Assembly: GCF_910592395.1 (NCBI RefSeq)
Contig: NC_088308.1
Span: 4,280,001-4,340,000 of the forward strand
Source of the DNA: Lineus longissimus
Lineage: Eukaryota > Nemertea > Pilidiophora > Heteronemertea > Lineidae
Reading direction: 5' to 3'
DNA length: 60,000 nt
The notes below the pieces were generated by a model that worked only from the letters and a program-made list of their open reading frames with translations, had not been told where the DNA came from and ran no database searches. The translations under genes were made by a program, and so were the position numbers. Below are positions 1 through 13,000 of this stretch, in pieces. Position 1 is the first letter of the stretch. Every line of letters starts with the position of its first letter.

Positions 1-1663
1 CACATAGAGAATGAAGCCAGCAATGATTAAACTTGGTGTCCTTCATTGGAAGTCAACGGTATGTTGTCGCCATAGGCATTCGGATAGTAAAGAGCCACGT
101 GTGACCCAGGCTCCACTTTCACTCATTGATAAGGGAAAATCTCTTTATGATTAAGTTGAAGTGGTGATTCATTAGGCGCTTGTTAATCAATTGTCCAGCA
201 TCCTGTGCGTGCGACACGACGTATTGTTCGTCAATGGACCGTTGAAGGACATCACGTTGTCACGATGCCACGCTGTCTTCTAGCCGGTGTAACGTTTTGG
301 TTGTTGCCCCATAGTTCAGTGTTTCCATACAATAGAGAGCTGGAGAGACCGTGGCTTGCTAAAAGTCGGAAACAGAGAAAGGTGTCAATCTGTCGGAAGA
401 TGGGCAACATCTTTACACGGAAATTCTCAAATTGAAACTTTACACCGGTGTAGAAGTAGAAAATGTCCCGCTGGAGAAAGTGTCCGGCTCCAATTTCATT
501 CTGATGGATTATGGTATATGGTTTTATAGAGGCCATGATCGTCAAAAGCTTTCATTATTCTCGATCTCATGATGAAATGCTGCGCCATCAAAGTGATTAG
601 AACCTGGAACGAGCCACGAGTAATGCTATAATATCATAATTTGAAAATAACTCCTGAACTCGATCAATTTTCACAAGGTTTGATTAAACAATGAGTTGTG
701 ATTGGGCCCACCCCTGGCTCACTTCTGACACCGATCTTTGGTCCGTGCTTCTTGACTCAACTTTAATGGCATTGACATGAGTATAAGCATCTTCAATTGC
801 TCGCGTGCTCCTTGGATGTCTAAATCAAGTTACACGTTATGCTTGCGCGCTCTGATGTCGTCTGCTCGTTACGAGGGTGAGAAGAAAGCCTCCTCGCTCC
901 TGTTTGAGACATCTGATACAGCCAGGCTCCGGGACAAATTGGCTCCGACTGCTTTCACCCTATAGTCTAAGAACATCATTATCTACAAGGCGACGCGTAA
1001 TTAAGGAACATATACTCTAGAACGCGTTGGAAATAGAACTCTAATTAGGACTAACTAACAATATGTGGGCAAAACAAACAGTTTTTGTCAAATTAATTAA
1101 TCGGCGACCCTACTTGCTGACATTTGCGATATTGAACTCGCCTAGCGCATTCGATCGGCTCGATTGAGTGAAAGGCGGGATCTCCGGGGTCGAGCAAGTC
1201 AGTAATGGACACTCAGCCCCCCGCCAGCATCAGGAATGAGACCTTCTCGTTAAGCGCACCAAGATTTAATTGCTGCCTCAATTAACTAGCTTGGACAACA
1301 TAATTTAGCGCTTTTGCTCTCGCTCCTTTTCAAGTTAGTTTTGTGATTGCATAAATAAATTATTCGATAACAAGACTTATAGATTTTTGGGGATGAATAG
1401 ACTGCTTGTAAGGCGGTGATGGGAGTAATGGAATGGACGCACCCGCTGGGGATTAATCTCACGATAACGCGATTTCGGACCCGCAGGACGCTATCTGATT
1501 TGGAAATGGCGATCTCCTCAGAGAGGTACTCGGAGTCTGGGATGACCCTCAACACAATCAATCGTCGCCTTCTTCTTAACGGAACCACTAGTCGTCGTCC
1601 TCGTCTTCTTCTTCCTCCGACCTGCTTTGGAAGAGAGAGTCCAAGTCATTAGACAACAGAGGA

Positions 1664-1727
1664 TCCTAGAAGAAGAAGAAGAAGAAGAAGAAGAAGAAGA
1701 AGAAGAAGATGATGATGATGATGATGA

Positions 1728-1761
<34 letters not shown>

Positions 1762-1803
1762 GGTGGTGGTGGTGGTAATGATGATGATGATGATGATGAC
1801 AAA
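1664..1803. repeat. Compound triplet microsatellite (GAA/GAT/GAC/GGT)
   Basis: A run of pure triplets that changes phase-locked from GAA to GAT, then GAC, then GGT, then back to GAT. Each step is a one- or two-base change of the triplet, as expected of point mutation plus slippage. In one forward frame it reads as a Glu-Asp-Gly homopolymer, in the reverse as Ser or Phe/Ile/Val runs. Open frames exist in several phases on both strands, which argues that they are by-products of the repeat and not protein. Confidence 0.95.
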
Positions 1804-4563
1804 GAAGAAAAAGAACTTATCACATATATCCGATTTGCAGGAGCAATCCTGAAATACTTTGACATGAGGTTGTTCGAATTGATAATTGATTTTCACCTTT
1901 CCGACGGAGCATTGAGCCGTTGGTCACGAGTTCTCCAGGTGGCAGCATCAGGTCGCCTCAGATACCAGGATGCATAATGATGTAATTTGAACATGGACTC
2001 TGGTATTATTGATGATGGATATCAGGGGTGACAGCGGCAAGTTTTCAGGGTCGTCTGATTCTCAGGTAATATTGGACTATTACATGTATCATGGTCTGTT
2101 CGCAGGAATGAAAGGCCCTGCACGTGTTTTTTCAGGTGGGCAACTGCCGGCCTACAAGTTTAGTAATCCATGCCATCATGGATCTATAGCACTATAGATC
2201 CGACAGATATCCATGCACAAACTCTTCAAATACTTCTGTGATGCTAAGTTAGCCGGGAAGTGTGGGGTTTTTTGTGGTCATGACCACGAGGTAACCTTAA
2301 CCACAACACGAGGAAGCAAACACGAGGAAGGATGGACCTCGTCGATTGCAGTGGACTTAAATTAGCCCCGGAGACTTTTCCGAGCCTGCGGGTCCGGTGG
2401 CATAATTTTGCATTTTATCGAGTTTCGTATTCCCCCTTCGATACTGGTGTGAGGCGCATCAAATTTGACGCGCAATTAAATAATTGGTTGAATTTACCCG
2501 GATCACGCTTTGTATCCGTTGTAGCTTTTTTACAACTTTTTACGGCAGAAATTGTGTAAGCACATCATTTATGTGTAATTACTTCGATTATTAGGGATAT
2601 GAAATGTAATACGCCATCAGCAAATACTGATAGTTCGTATCACCCTGTGCTGCTTTGTCCAAAACTGCAAATAACAAAGATCAGCACGGCACCTTTTTAA
2701 AAAAGTGGCATTGCCTCCGAGAAGAACTTGAAGAATAACCAGTTAATGCAACTTTCGGGCACTCAATCCGTTCTAGTAAAGCAGATAGAATAATTGCTTT
2801 AATAAACTATACTCAGTTCAGTGATATCAATAAATAGAGGCTCAATATACTATACAGCATATGCCTTTCGTTCAGTTTTGTACAGAAAGTGACTAGTGTA
2901 AAAGATTTCAGTAAAAACAGTTACATGTATTTTTCTTTATTCATATCACCCATTGCATGTATGTCGGTCACCAAATGCTGCTTTTTAAAATCCTTCAAGA
3001 ATACTTAGAATATAAGCAACATTACTCCCGGAGGTTTTCTGCGCCAATTGAATGCAGCATGGACGGCTTCCCGCTGCAAAGCAACCCGGGCGATGGGTAT
3101 ACCATTTCATCCGAGGCGCGCAGCAGCCTGCGCCGGACAAAGTCTTACTGGTAATGATACAGGGATAGGTGTTACAGCGCGTGTCATGGATCTGTCAACC
3201 AACATATTCGCCAACCCATCAAGAAAATTAAGTGGTTTTTCATCTAATGCAATTTAATGCCGGATTTGATGCTGGTCTCACTGGCTGGCTTAGGAGCGTT
3301 GCACCTCCTCGAGAGCGGTGCGCGTCCATTGTATTGCCCACTCTTTGCACATAACGCGGTTCAGTTATTGCAAGTTCATCCTATTGTGACAGATGAAAAT
3401 TATTTGCTGTAGCATTAATGTCGTTAGAGTCAAGATGCCCCAAGGGTGGGGAGCGTATTACCCGATTGGTTCATTCGCCAAATCAAGTGAATTTAATGGC
3501 AAACTGCCCGATACGACAGACCACTGCATGCTGGAAGTGAAGTTGCGCTGACCTGAAAAATTGTCTGGCACTTTTTGTGCCGCGCGAGATTGCGCGTTAT
3601 TTGAAATCAAGAACAGACATTTGACGTGATTGGACGAAATCTAAATCAATCAGACTGGAATGGCTCGAATGCAAGAGCAATTCCCATCTCTCTTGCATAG
3701 GGATGGGCTTGTCAATCTAAGGCTATGTTTGCTGAAGCCACTTTCCCGTGATTGAGGTAACTCAGCTTATTCTGCTATTCGGACGTGATTTGTACAACTA
3801 GATAACAAGTTTGGGACGTTTTGTGTACACCTCTGTGCCTCCTTGCTTTGACCTTTGTGAGATAATTGGTGAGATGGCTATATTTTTCACTGTTTGATCT
3901 TCATAAATTTGAAGGGGTTGATGATAAAGGAATATAACGAGGATCCACATGAAATATTACCCCAATCACCATTTTTTATTCACCTTCGCTTCAGTTCGTC
4001 GAAATTAGTTTAAAAACTATTTAGTAATATCGTAGTTCTTTGACCACGTATCCAGACTTACACCAAAGTGGATTCGTTGAAGATAATGTTGGCAATTACC
4101 AAATAAAAACCTTCAGAAACAAATTGGATCACAGATGCTTTGTCCAAAACGTTGAAAATTAAACAATCCTTTTTTTCACTTCTGGAAGGAGTTTGGAACT
4201 TTTATTGTTACTCAATTATTTTGAAATTCTGTTTCCAACCAAGCACAACCAAAAATAATGATATTTCCTTGCCGTTTTCCCAAAGTCTTTTTTGCTTTGT
4301 CAAATCAGCTTATAATACATGTAATGAAATTCATCCTAAGTTATATTGTGGCTGAATTTTAGCAAAAAGGAGTTATGTCGGAGATTCACTGAGCACCAAT
4401 TGACTTCATGCTAATGAAAACCATAAAATCCGAAACCCAAAATGGATCCCAATAATGCTTTGTAAATCATATAAGTGCAGACGGACAATCCCGTTTCAAT
4501 ATCATGAGGGACTTCGGATAGCCACCGAGAGCAACAAACGCTTACAAGAGCGAGCGCCGAAGA

Positions 4564-4636
4564 AAAAGAAGAAGAAGGCAGCGACGACGACGACAACGAC
4601 GACAACGACGACAACGACGACGACGAATAAGAAGAA
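4564..4636. repeat. Compound triplet microsatellite (GAA then GAC/AAC)
   Basis: Short GAA tract followed by GAC units interspersed with regularly spaced AAC units, then GAC and a few GAA. It has the same composition logic as the array at 1664-1803 but is smaller and more interrupted. Confidence 0.9.
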
Positions 4637-5097
4637 AATTTAATACAAACAATGGAAGATCATTTGTGAATGAATCCCTTCCGCATTTAAAAAAGCAAAG
4701 TTCTCCTGCCGGGGCAGTTTCATTGTTTTCTCTTAGAGGATAATCACCAAGAACTTTTCATTATTGCAAGGTCTGTGTAATTACCAGCGATTTTGATAAG
4801 TGATCATATTTCTTGACGCCCAGTCTTCAGAACATCAATCAAACTACAACCCGAGAGGCGCAAAGCACAAAAGCTAATTTTTCTTCAAAGGCTTTCGATG
4901 GCGATGGGCTAATTCAACATGATTTCACGGCCATCTTCTGCCTTAGTCATTGTAGTCGATAGAAACATCCAAATTATTCACACATGTACGATATTTTTTT
5001 AAAACTCAAATAAGTACATGTATGTCGTTGGGACAATAAATGTACATTTATAGTGTTCACATTTTTTGCTGAAATGATGAAACAAACCAATTACTTG

Positions 5098-5216
5098 ACT
5101 CCTCTTAAAAACTACTGTCCTCAAATATTACCTCCACTAAAAAATCTATCCTCCCCAAAATGACTATCCTTCTCAAAGTACCATCCTTCCCAAAATACTG
5201 TCCTCTCAATAATACT
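5098..5216. repeat. Degenerate tandem repeat, about 18-20 bp
   Basis: Several loosely spaced copies of a unit resembling tactgtcctcaaaat, with variants such as tatcctccccaaaat and taccatccttcccaaaat. Units drift in length and sequence, so this looks like an old minisatellite. Confidence 0.6.
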
Positions 5217-6201
5217 GGTTGTTCATCATTGTTTCGTCCACTTGTTCATAATGATGCGATACTCATGCCTCAATGGACGCACTGTGCACGCGCAGATTCA
5301 CCATTGATCTACTGTATACTGATGGCACTCGCCGCATCCGGACCAGTATCAGAGATCACACCACGCCGAGCAGACGTCACTCTCGTCTGCTGACAATTGA
5401 ATCCCGGGTTTCTATCCCTCATTCTTTCATTTGGCAGGTCCAAAATAATTCATTAAGAGGAAAACAAACACCTTCAAAATTGGAAAGGAACTTTATAAAG
5501 GAACATCAACAATTTTTAAAAGGATTATTTAATCTGAAGTTGTGTTTTTTTTCCTGAGGAATAGAACGAGGTATTCTAACGTTGAGGACAATTATTACAG
5601 GGTGAGTTTTATGTATATAATAGTACTCTCTCAATTCATCACTTTGGAAAAATATTTGAGAAACAATTTAACCAAAAGGTATTTCAAGTGAGGGAATTTT
5701 TTAGGACATTCATATCATTTATGTGCAAACAAAACTGAAGAATGGATTTGGTCTTACTATTGTAACATCACGCGAAAGTTTTAGAATTATTAATATATTT
5801 GATGAGGTTTTATTCATGGATTTAATTGTACCATTCAATACCAAAAGGCAACTCAGTAAGGATATTAACTATGAAGTAGCCAACTACAAACTACAAATTG
5901 TAAAAACGAATTCAGTCAGATTGAAGTTTTCCCATAAAACTTTATGTTCTTTTTTTAATTCATGTGGCTTGTTTTACTTTGATTGATAAACGACATAATA
6001 GTTAACAAATTTAAAATTACTTTCGTGGTCCTTTTATCTACATGTAACAGTCCAGTTACATCCAGGAATTGCAAATACATGTAGTTGATGAGAATCAGAA
6101 TTAGTTGATGTGTATACAAGTTTTGAAAATATTCTAATGGACCCACAGGGGCATTACGAATGAACTGTGTTAATATGTATTCAAGAACGAATTCAAAACA
6201 G

Positions 6202-6520
6202 TTTTAAAGTTAATTTTATGGTATTTCAGTATATTATAAGAAGGATATTCATTTGATTCTTCACTTTAAAAGTTAATGTTTTTGTATTTCGTTATGTTAT
6301 AACAAGCATATTCATTCGATTCTTCACTTTTAAAGTTAATGTTTTTGTATTTCGTTATGTTATAACAAGCATATTCATTCGATTCTTCACTTTTAAAGTT
6401 ATTGTCTTGGTATTTCAGTATGTTATAACGAGCATCGTCATTTGATCTTCACTTTTGAAGTTAATGTTGTGGTATTTCGGTATATATTATGACGAGCCTT
6501 ATCATTTGATACTTCAACTT
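6202..6520. repeat. 63-bp tandem repeat, about 5 copies
   Basis: The marker gttaatg (or a one-base variant) recurs at 6209, 6272, 6335, 6398 and 6460, so the period is 63 bp (62 once). The two middle copies are nearly identical and the outer ones diverged, as expected when unequal exchange homogenises the centre of an array. Confidence 0.92.
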
Positions 6521-6754
6521 CTTGGTGCTATTACGTTTTGAAAAACCCAAACTAGTTTTCCTTTCTGCCAATTTTACTGTTGCCACCAACATGCTAATAA
6601 CTCCAATAAATCGAACAACATTATAACTCTGTACATAAGATGCCTGCAATAATCATGTAAGCTGGTGATACTAGCAAATCCGTAACTATAACTCAGTTAA
6701 ATGGATATATGTCTTACGCGGATTGGTGAAGACCGACTACGGTAGTTTAGGACG

Positions 6755-7220
6755 AAGTCCCTTGGGGGATTGCAGCGCCTGGCTTACTTCGACGAGTGAA
6801 CAGGACATACTATACGGTGACAATGGATGATCGTCTGTGTACTTTTATGAAGGAATGACAATGGTTTACTAGTATCAAGAATTTATAAATAATATTCATA
6901 TATTTTCTAACTGGTATTGGTGAGACTAAATAATTTATGAAAAGGTTCCTTGAGGATTTACAGTACCTGAGTTTCACTATAAGACTTAAAATTTAACACT
7001 AAGGCACACCAGGGAGTGACAATTGATGAAAGTATATTTAAGAAGGAATGACATTGGGTTTACTGGTATCAAGAATTGAATTTTTGTTTTTGCTTGTAAG
7101 TGTTGGGGAAACTAAATGAGTTAATGAAAATGTTCCTTGAGGGATTACAGGCTTCTGGCGTTCACTATCAGACATTGAAGTGATGAACAAGGCATAACAG
7201 GGAGTAACATGGGATGAAAT
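6755..7220. repeat. 193-bp tandem duplication, two full copies plus a partial
   Basis: The segment starting gaaggaatgac at 6849 recurs at 7042 with the same order of landmarks: tatcaagaatt, ggtgagac or gggaaac followed by taaat, ttccttgagg, attacag, cactat-agac, and a terminal cagggagt. A more diverged partial copy (cccttgggggattgcag and following) lies at about 6755-6848. It adjoins the 63-bp array, so the whole 6202-7220 stretch is a local hot spot of tandem duplication. Confidence 0.8.
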
Positions 7221-9988
7221 GTACATGCATTCAAGTCATCAAAGTTTCAGAGACAGTCACAGGTATATTTTTAAAAACATGATATATAGTCTTTATCAGT
7301 TCTTGATATACCTTGAACACCTAGCCAACGAATGTCTGTCAACCACATCCTGACAATGTACTTAAAAGAACTAGCAGTCATGAGGGAGGAGTTCTGACCA
7401 TCCGGAACCTGCATCAAGAATCAGCTTTACGATGACCAGCATGAAATACGACAGATGACAGCATTCGTCACAAGAATAGCTAGCCTGTAGTAGCAGGACT
7501 GTCAATCTCAGACTGTGAACTATATTGACTTTCAAGTGTAATACTCTCCAACAAATGATGTGAAATCTATTTTTACTGTTATTTTTTGATGTCACTAAAC
7601 CATCCAACTGCTCTTAGCTGGGGAAAAGCAGCATTGTCTTAATTCATCATTAGCCAAAACAAACCTTTGGTTGCCCAACAGTTTAATTCGATATTTCGGC
7701 ACAAAATGTTTTCCTCTTCTGACGAAGCTTTTATTTTAATGATAAATGTGTCCTGAGAATGCTACATCAAGCATCTGTGTGGCTAACCTCAGCCACAGAG
7801 CACCTTTATTTAAACAAGGCTCATGATCCAATAGTGCCGGGAGCGACAAATGAAATAAACTCGAGAATCAAACATTCACATTGAAAACAAATGTATCCAT
7901 TTATGCTATTGAAAAAGCTTTTATGTGAGGACAAATCATCAATTGACGGAACGGGTTTGATATCTAATGGCGCTTTATGTTCCAGCCAGTCCCAGGGTCA
8001 ATAATACACGCCCTGCAAACATAGAAAAGTCAAACGTCATCATTTTTAATTCATTATGTTTTAACTTTACAAATTGAGTGGCATTAATCCAGTTTAATTG
8101 ATCAGGTTTTTTATTGGTATGGTCTGATTTATTACTTTCATCACGGACTCGATTTATCTATTGCTGAAGTCATGAATATCACTGAACTAAGAGAACTAAG
8201 AGGAAAATTTTAAAAAATTGTCTCTCAAACCTTTACGAATTCGATAGAGTGTACCATTCATAGCCAATGAATTCATACCTGTCATGAGATTGTCGAAAAA
8301 CTGACCCAAAGGTCCGCGGATATAGAGTATTTTAGTATAATGTGGATGTTGTATGCAATGTATTTCATTCTGAAGCAGGTGCCACTGTACCCGCGCAGTG
8401 ACATGCTGTGCATCCATCTCCATGGACCATAAAGTATATTACATGAGACGATCTCATTTTATTGTTGGTAACAAAGATTAACGGCGTCTATATCTTTGTC
8501 TCGTCCGTATAGTCTCATTTTTAAACCCATATGCTATGCATCTATCCTCAATACTGCTCACAGCATTGTTTGTTTTTTGTTGAAAAAAATATAAGACTTA
8601 GTACGCTATAATCGATCATTCGGTCAGCCAGTCATTTTAACACTAGTTTAAAAATACAACATGATGCTCGTTTTGAAACTGAAGAAGTAAATTGTTGATG
8701 AAATCCATGATTGTATTACAATAGACCTAAGTGTCATTATTTTGATTTTGAAGCGGTGAATTGTTGATACAATTTGGCCTCGAGGTTGCTCCAGAAACAA
8801 TGATATCAAGCCAATGCTGGTACAGGTACTTTGAACAGTGGATAACCATACTCACATTCCTATAACATGAAATTGCTTTAGTTTTTCATCAACCGTATAC
8901 GTTTAGCTGTAAGAATATCGAACTTTATTTCGTATTTTATATGAAATGCTTTCATAATCTACAAAATGAAGTTCGATTTTAAATTGAGCCTTTCTTTCAT
9001 TTGGTCGATATGATATGACTTACCTTTTGATGTTCTACAACAAAATGACACTGACAATGAGAGATAAAATGTTCATGTGACCGATGAAGTGTTATCAGAA
9101 ATACAATATCCCTTGATGAAACAAAAGTGCATTACATAAACATGTGACGTAATTAGATAAAATTATTGCACATATTCGATTTTTAACTGTTGACAAATTA
9201 TCTAAATTTCATTATTGATGAATAATGTACTTGTCAATTGGGAAGGGACTGGAGTTGTTACATGCTGTGCCTTATCGATTCGTAACGGCAGCATTTTGTA
9301 TCCATTATCTATAATCAGTATGGGCCTTTGGGCGAAATGAGTTGAATCTTAATACCACCTGCATTGCTCAAATTGCCAGCTATTACAGTTATTATACCGC
9401 AATCTCTTACCTGGGCCTTCAGAAACTGCCTTTTGAGGTCCACGAGGCTGTCACGCCCGGCGGCCAAGCACATCTATAAAGTGGTAGCATGAAACCGGAG
9501 ACCGGTGTAAATTTCTATGTGCTACACGCATCTTTCATGTTTTCGTTCACATTCAGTACTTTGTATGTACATCAGTTTTGTTGTTTCATGTGACATTCGT
9601 GGCTTCGAAATTCCAATGCGATGAAAGGGTAAAAGAAAGTATAGACAAAGTGGAATTTTTAGATCATGTTGAATAAAGTATATATTTTAAGTTATTGTGG
9701 CAATAAATAAACGTCAGACTGAAAGGTATAGATATCAGTTCGAAAATGCTTTTGCAGGAAGGCAAAAGTAGTTTCTTGCAATAAATTGTTGTGTTAGCTT
9801 GGAACCAATTTAGCCCCAAGGAAAGAATTTGGTTAACATTATCGATGGAGCTGGAATTTCACTTGTAAAGCTATCATGAACACCTTGCCAGTTCCTGTTT
9901 CAGGAGTGGTCTACTGAAATATTTCTTTAACCAAGGCATTCTTTAACCAAAATTTCATTTTTCAGGCTTGGCGTGGCTAGGAGCTCTG

Positions 9989-10079
9989 ATGTTTTGCTTC
10001 CATTGTCCACCCGCACTCCACCCGGCCGCGAGGCTCGGGATGGAGTCTCTAACGGGATTCCCTTGCGCACCGAACCCAT
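9989..10079 (+). CDS. Drgx: Drgx coding exon 1
   Basis: ATG at 9989 opens [11 protein letters not shown], matching the conserved N-terminus of DRGX proteins, which fixes this start. The exon encodes 30 residues plus one base and ends at the strong donor GTGAGT (10080). No in-frame stop separates the ATG from the possible acceptor at 9964-9965, but family homology supports this Met. The region after residue 11 (Ala/Pro/Gly-rich) is not recognisable in other family members. Confidence 0.88.
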
Positions 10080-13000
10080 GTGAGTATACCATCAAAAACC
10101 ATGGATTTTTGTAAGTTCCTTCAATCATTTCGGTCATCTCGGACCTGATCTGTCTCATCCGATCTGCTTGTAGACTCAGTTGATTTCTTCGTATTCAGGG
10201 ATACTCGGAAGTAGTTGGAAGACTTCCGGGTTTTTTTATCCAATCAAAGGTGTAGAAATTATCTGCAGCACGAGAAATGAACTTCCCGAATCACCAGGTC
10301 GCAAGTGTGGCCTTCCTGTCTGTTTTGCTTTCGAAATACGTGGATTGCTCAGTTTAAGTTCCAAAGTCCTTGCAGGATCAGCGTGAAAATGCCAAGTTTG
10401 ATCTATGGTAATGAAAACTGATGGATAATAGGCGAGTCACGAGTCACCAGATTACGTTATAGTATCAGCGCTGCCTCACTTCTTACAATGTAAGGGTCGA
10501 CTCACTTGAATCATTAATGCCCCGTCTAACCAGTGTCAGGTTTAATAAGAAAAACCGACGGAGTGAGGGATATTTCAAACTTTTAATGCTCCGTGTAATG
10601 CTGAGGATCACTTGGTCTTTATTAAATTACCGAGCGCTAAAAGTATAAGCCAGCTTACGAGGGCGCTGGGGGACTCCTAAGTCTAACCAGCCGCACTGGT
10701 GTTCGGAGCCCACGGGACAGGATAACCGAACCAGCCTGTTCTTCAGTTAGCTATACAAAAGTATCGTGAATGAGCGAAAATGGATTTAGTCTTAGCTCTA
10801 TTGAATTTGCATTAGAGAGAGGCTAATTACTTCTGACCTGGCTATGAAAACCGATCTTTCACCATAAGGATTGGCTAGATCAGGCTCCCTATCAGTATTG
10901 AGCTTTGCAACTCTGGCATTGTTTTCAACAACATCAAACATTGGAATTATTTGATTCAAGTTAAGCTCTATGGGAATGGTAGACTAGTCAGTGGTCTCGT
11001 GTCTGAATAAAGACCTCATTTTGGATCTTTTCAGCACTTAAATGCATTAAGGTATCAGATGATGTGAGGGGTCATGTCTGTGATCAGTGAGCCAATATTG
11101 CTATTTCGATTATCCTAGCTTTTGAAATCAATACGCCATGTCATCGAACTAATTACTAGCAACTGTTACATTCAATCATCATTACAAAAAAAGAACCTTC
11201 GATGTTGGTTCAGGCCTAATTTGATGAATAACATTTAACACAAGAAGATAACATAATATCTTCTTTAAACATCACGGATTGATCTAAAATGATAAAGAGT
11301 AGAAATATCTTGAAATTGAAATGATCAAGTCATATTATGCAGCCACCCTTATTTTTATACGCCCAAAATGTACATTAATTGAAAAGTACAAATGATACTT
11401 TAGAAATTTGTAACAAAAACTGACAGTGTGTGAATAGGGCTGATTGCGGGGTATCAACATCTCGATCAATCACTGAATCAGGGGGTCTAGAACCTTCTAA
11501 GATGTACCAATGATCTATAAGTTATTACCAAAGATATTTATCGCGCGGGTAGTTTGACCCGTAACGCCTACTACAACCGATATAATGAAATAATAGAAGA
11601 TATCATTAAATTCTGCCAATTGCCGCTAGTATTTGTGTCTGATGTTTGCAAAAACTATGCTATGTATCACAACTATATCTATTCATCCTTTGTTTTATAT
11701 AAGTAAGCATATTGAACGCTGCAACACCGATCCCCTTACATTATTCAATAGGTCTTTATATGTGTTTGCTTGATTGGCGGTCGTTCCCAGGCAAAGGCGA
11801 CTCCACCCTAATAGGTGATGACCCCATGTTTTCTACTCAGAAATGCTATGCTAAGGCAATCTTTAAGGCGAAGTACCCCATGTACAAGAGGTAGCATTGT
11901 TTTAACACACACTCAGATCTGAACCATACAGTGCACATGTTGCATAGAACTTTTCGTAGTTAACTTGACCTTTAAAAGCTTGATGTCTATTAACAACGCT
12001 GATGGTTTCGTTCTTTTGTTTCAAAGTTTTCATATTCAAAATCAATTTCAATTTGACACCACAATAGTGTTTAAGACCATGCACGGATCGGTTGTCGCTT
12101 TCATCTTCACAATATTGAACAAGGTCCTATAAATACTAAATCGTTTTGATCGAACTCTTAATGTGTTTTTTCCAAAGATACAGAGCGAGGGCTTTTACGT
12201 GCAAGTTATCTTAAATTACCGGATTCTCCTTACCGTTTTCTGGCCAAAGAGTCTTATTTTTGGTTGAGGTGGTATCTCGTTGTGACTTTTGGACTTGACT
12301 GAAGTGTTATTCCTACTCTTACAGGGAAACCTGAGACCCCAAACCTCGAGAATTCCTCTTGAGCATGTTTAAGCTGACCAAATTTCTTGGATTTCAGATG
12401 GCGGTTACGGTCTGCACCACGACCTTCACGATGACACGTTTGCCCGGCGCAAACAACGGAGAAACCGAACCACTTTCACCTTACAACAGGTAAACAAATT
12501 TTGTAAAAACGTTTTCAAACAGTAAAAAAAAAAGTAAAGTTTGTTTATTATAGTGTCACCCCTAATGAAAGGGCCAGCCAGCTTTTTGGCTTATGAGACA
12601 CTCTTCACTTTCAAACTCCTATCTCTAATGCCAGGCGCCTGGCGCGAAGGCAGTTTGTACCCTATATTTAACTAGCTGGCGGCTAACCAACCGGCCGCAT
12701 CGGAAAGAGGTTACCAGCGGGCCTCGAACCTTCGACCTTCCGTTCACGAGGCGGGCGCCTTAACCACTAGGCCATCGAGAAACATGTCTTGAGTGTGCAT
12801 TTGTAGAGACTTCCGGTAGATTCTCCAATGGCAGAAGTAATAGATTCTGCGTTACTGCTGTAAACATTAGAAATGAGCCAATCACAGTGCAGTGTTGGTG
12901 TATTGGATCATCCTCATGCATTATGCTATCAGAAAGGGATCATGCAGGTCTTTTGAGCATCTAAATATCTTGCAATATCCTTGTTTTTCATTTCCTTTTT

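Larger units (their letters stand above)
1..9988. other. 5' flank of Drgx, no established gene
   Basis: AT-rich sequence with only short open frames, none recognisable as a protein family. Apart from the repeats listed separately (1664-1803, 4564-4636, 5098-5216, 6202-6520, 6755-7220) I see no coding exon I can defend. One GC-richer island at 3059-3150 is discussed as a possible exon in the findings. Drgx promoter elements presumably lie here or further upstream, but no site can be named from sequence alone. A pyrimidine-rich AG at 9964-9965 could be the acceptor of a 5'UTR intron, with the UTR running 9966-9988 into the start codon. Confidence 0.5.

Noticed and set aside
1627-1977. 116-residue forward frame with long Glu/Asp/Gly runs, and Ser-rich or Phe-rich reverse frames
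   Set aside because: All are translations of the triplet microsatellite in different phases; there is no splice context or conserved flank.
9955-10158. Minus-strand frame across Drgx exon 1
   Set aside because: Shadow of the Drgx first exon, whose forward translation matches the family N-terminus.
12721-12780. tRNA gene on the minus strand
   Set aside because: A and B boxes are present but the acceptor stem does not pair, and the sequence continues as a SINE body.
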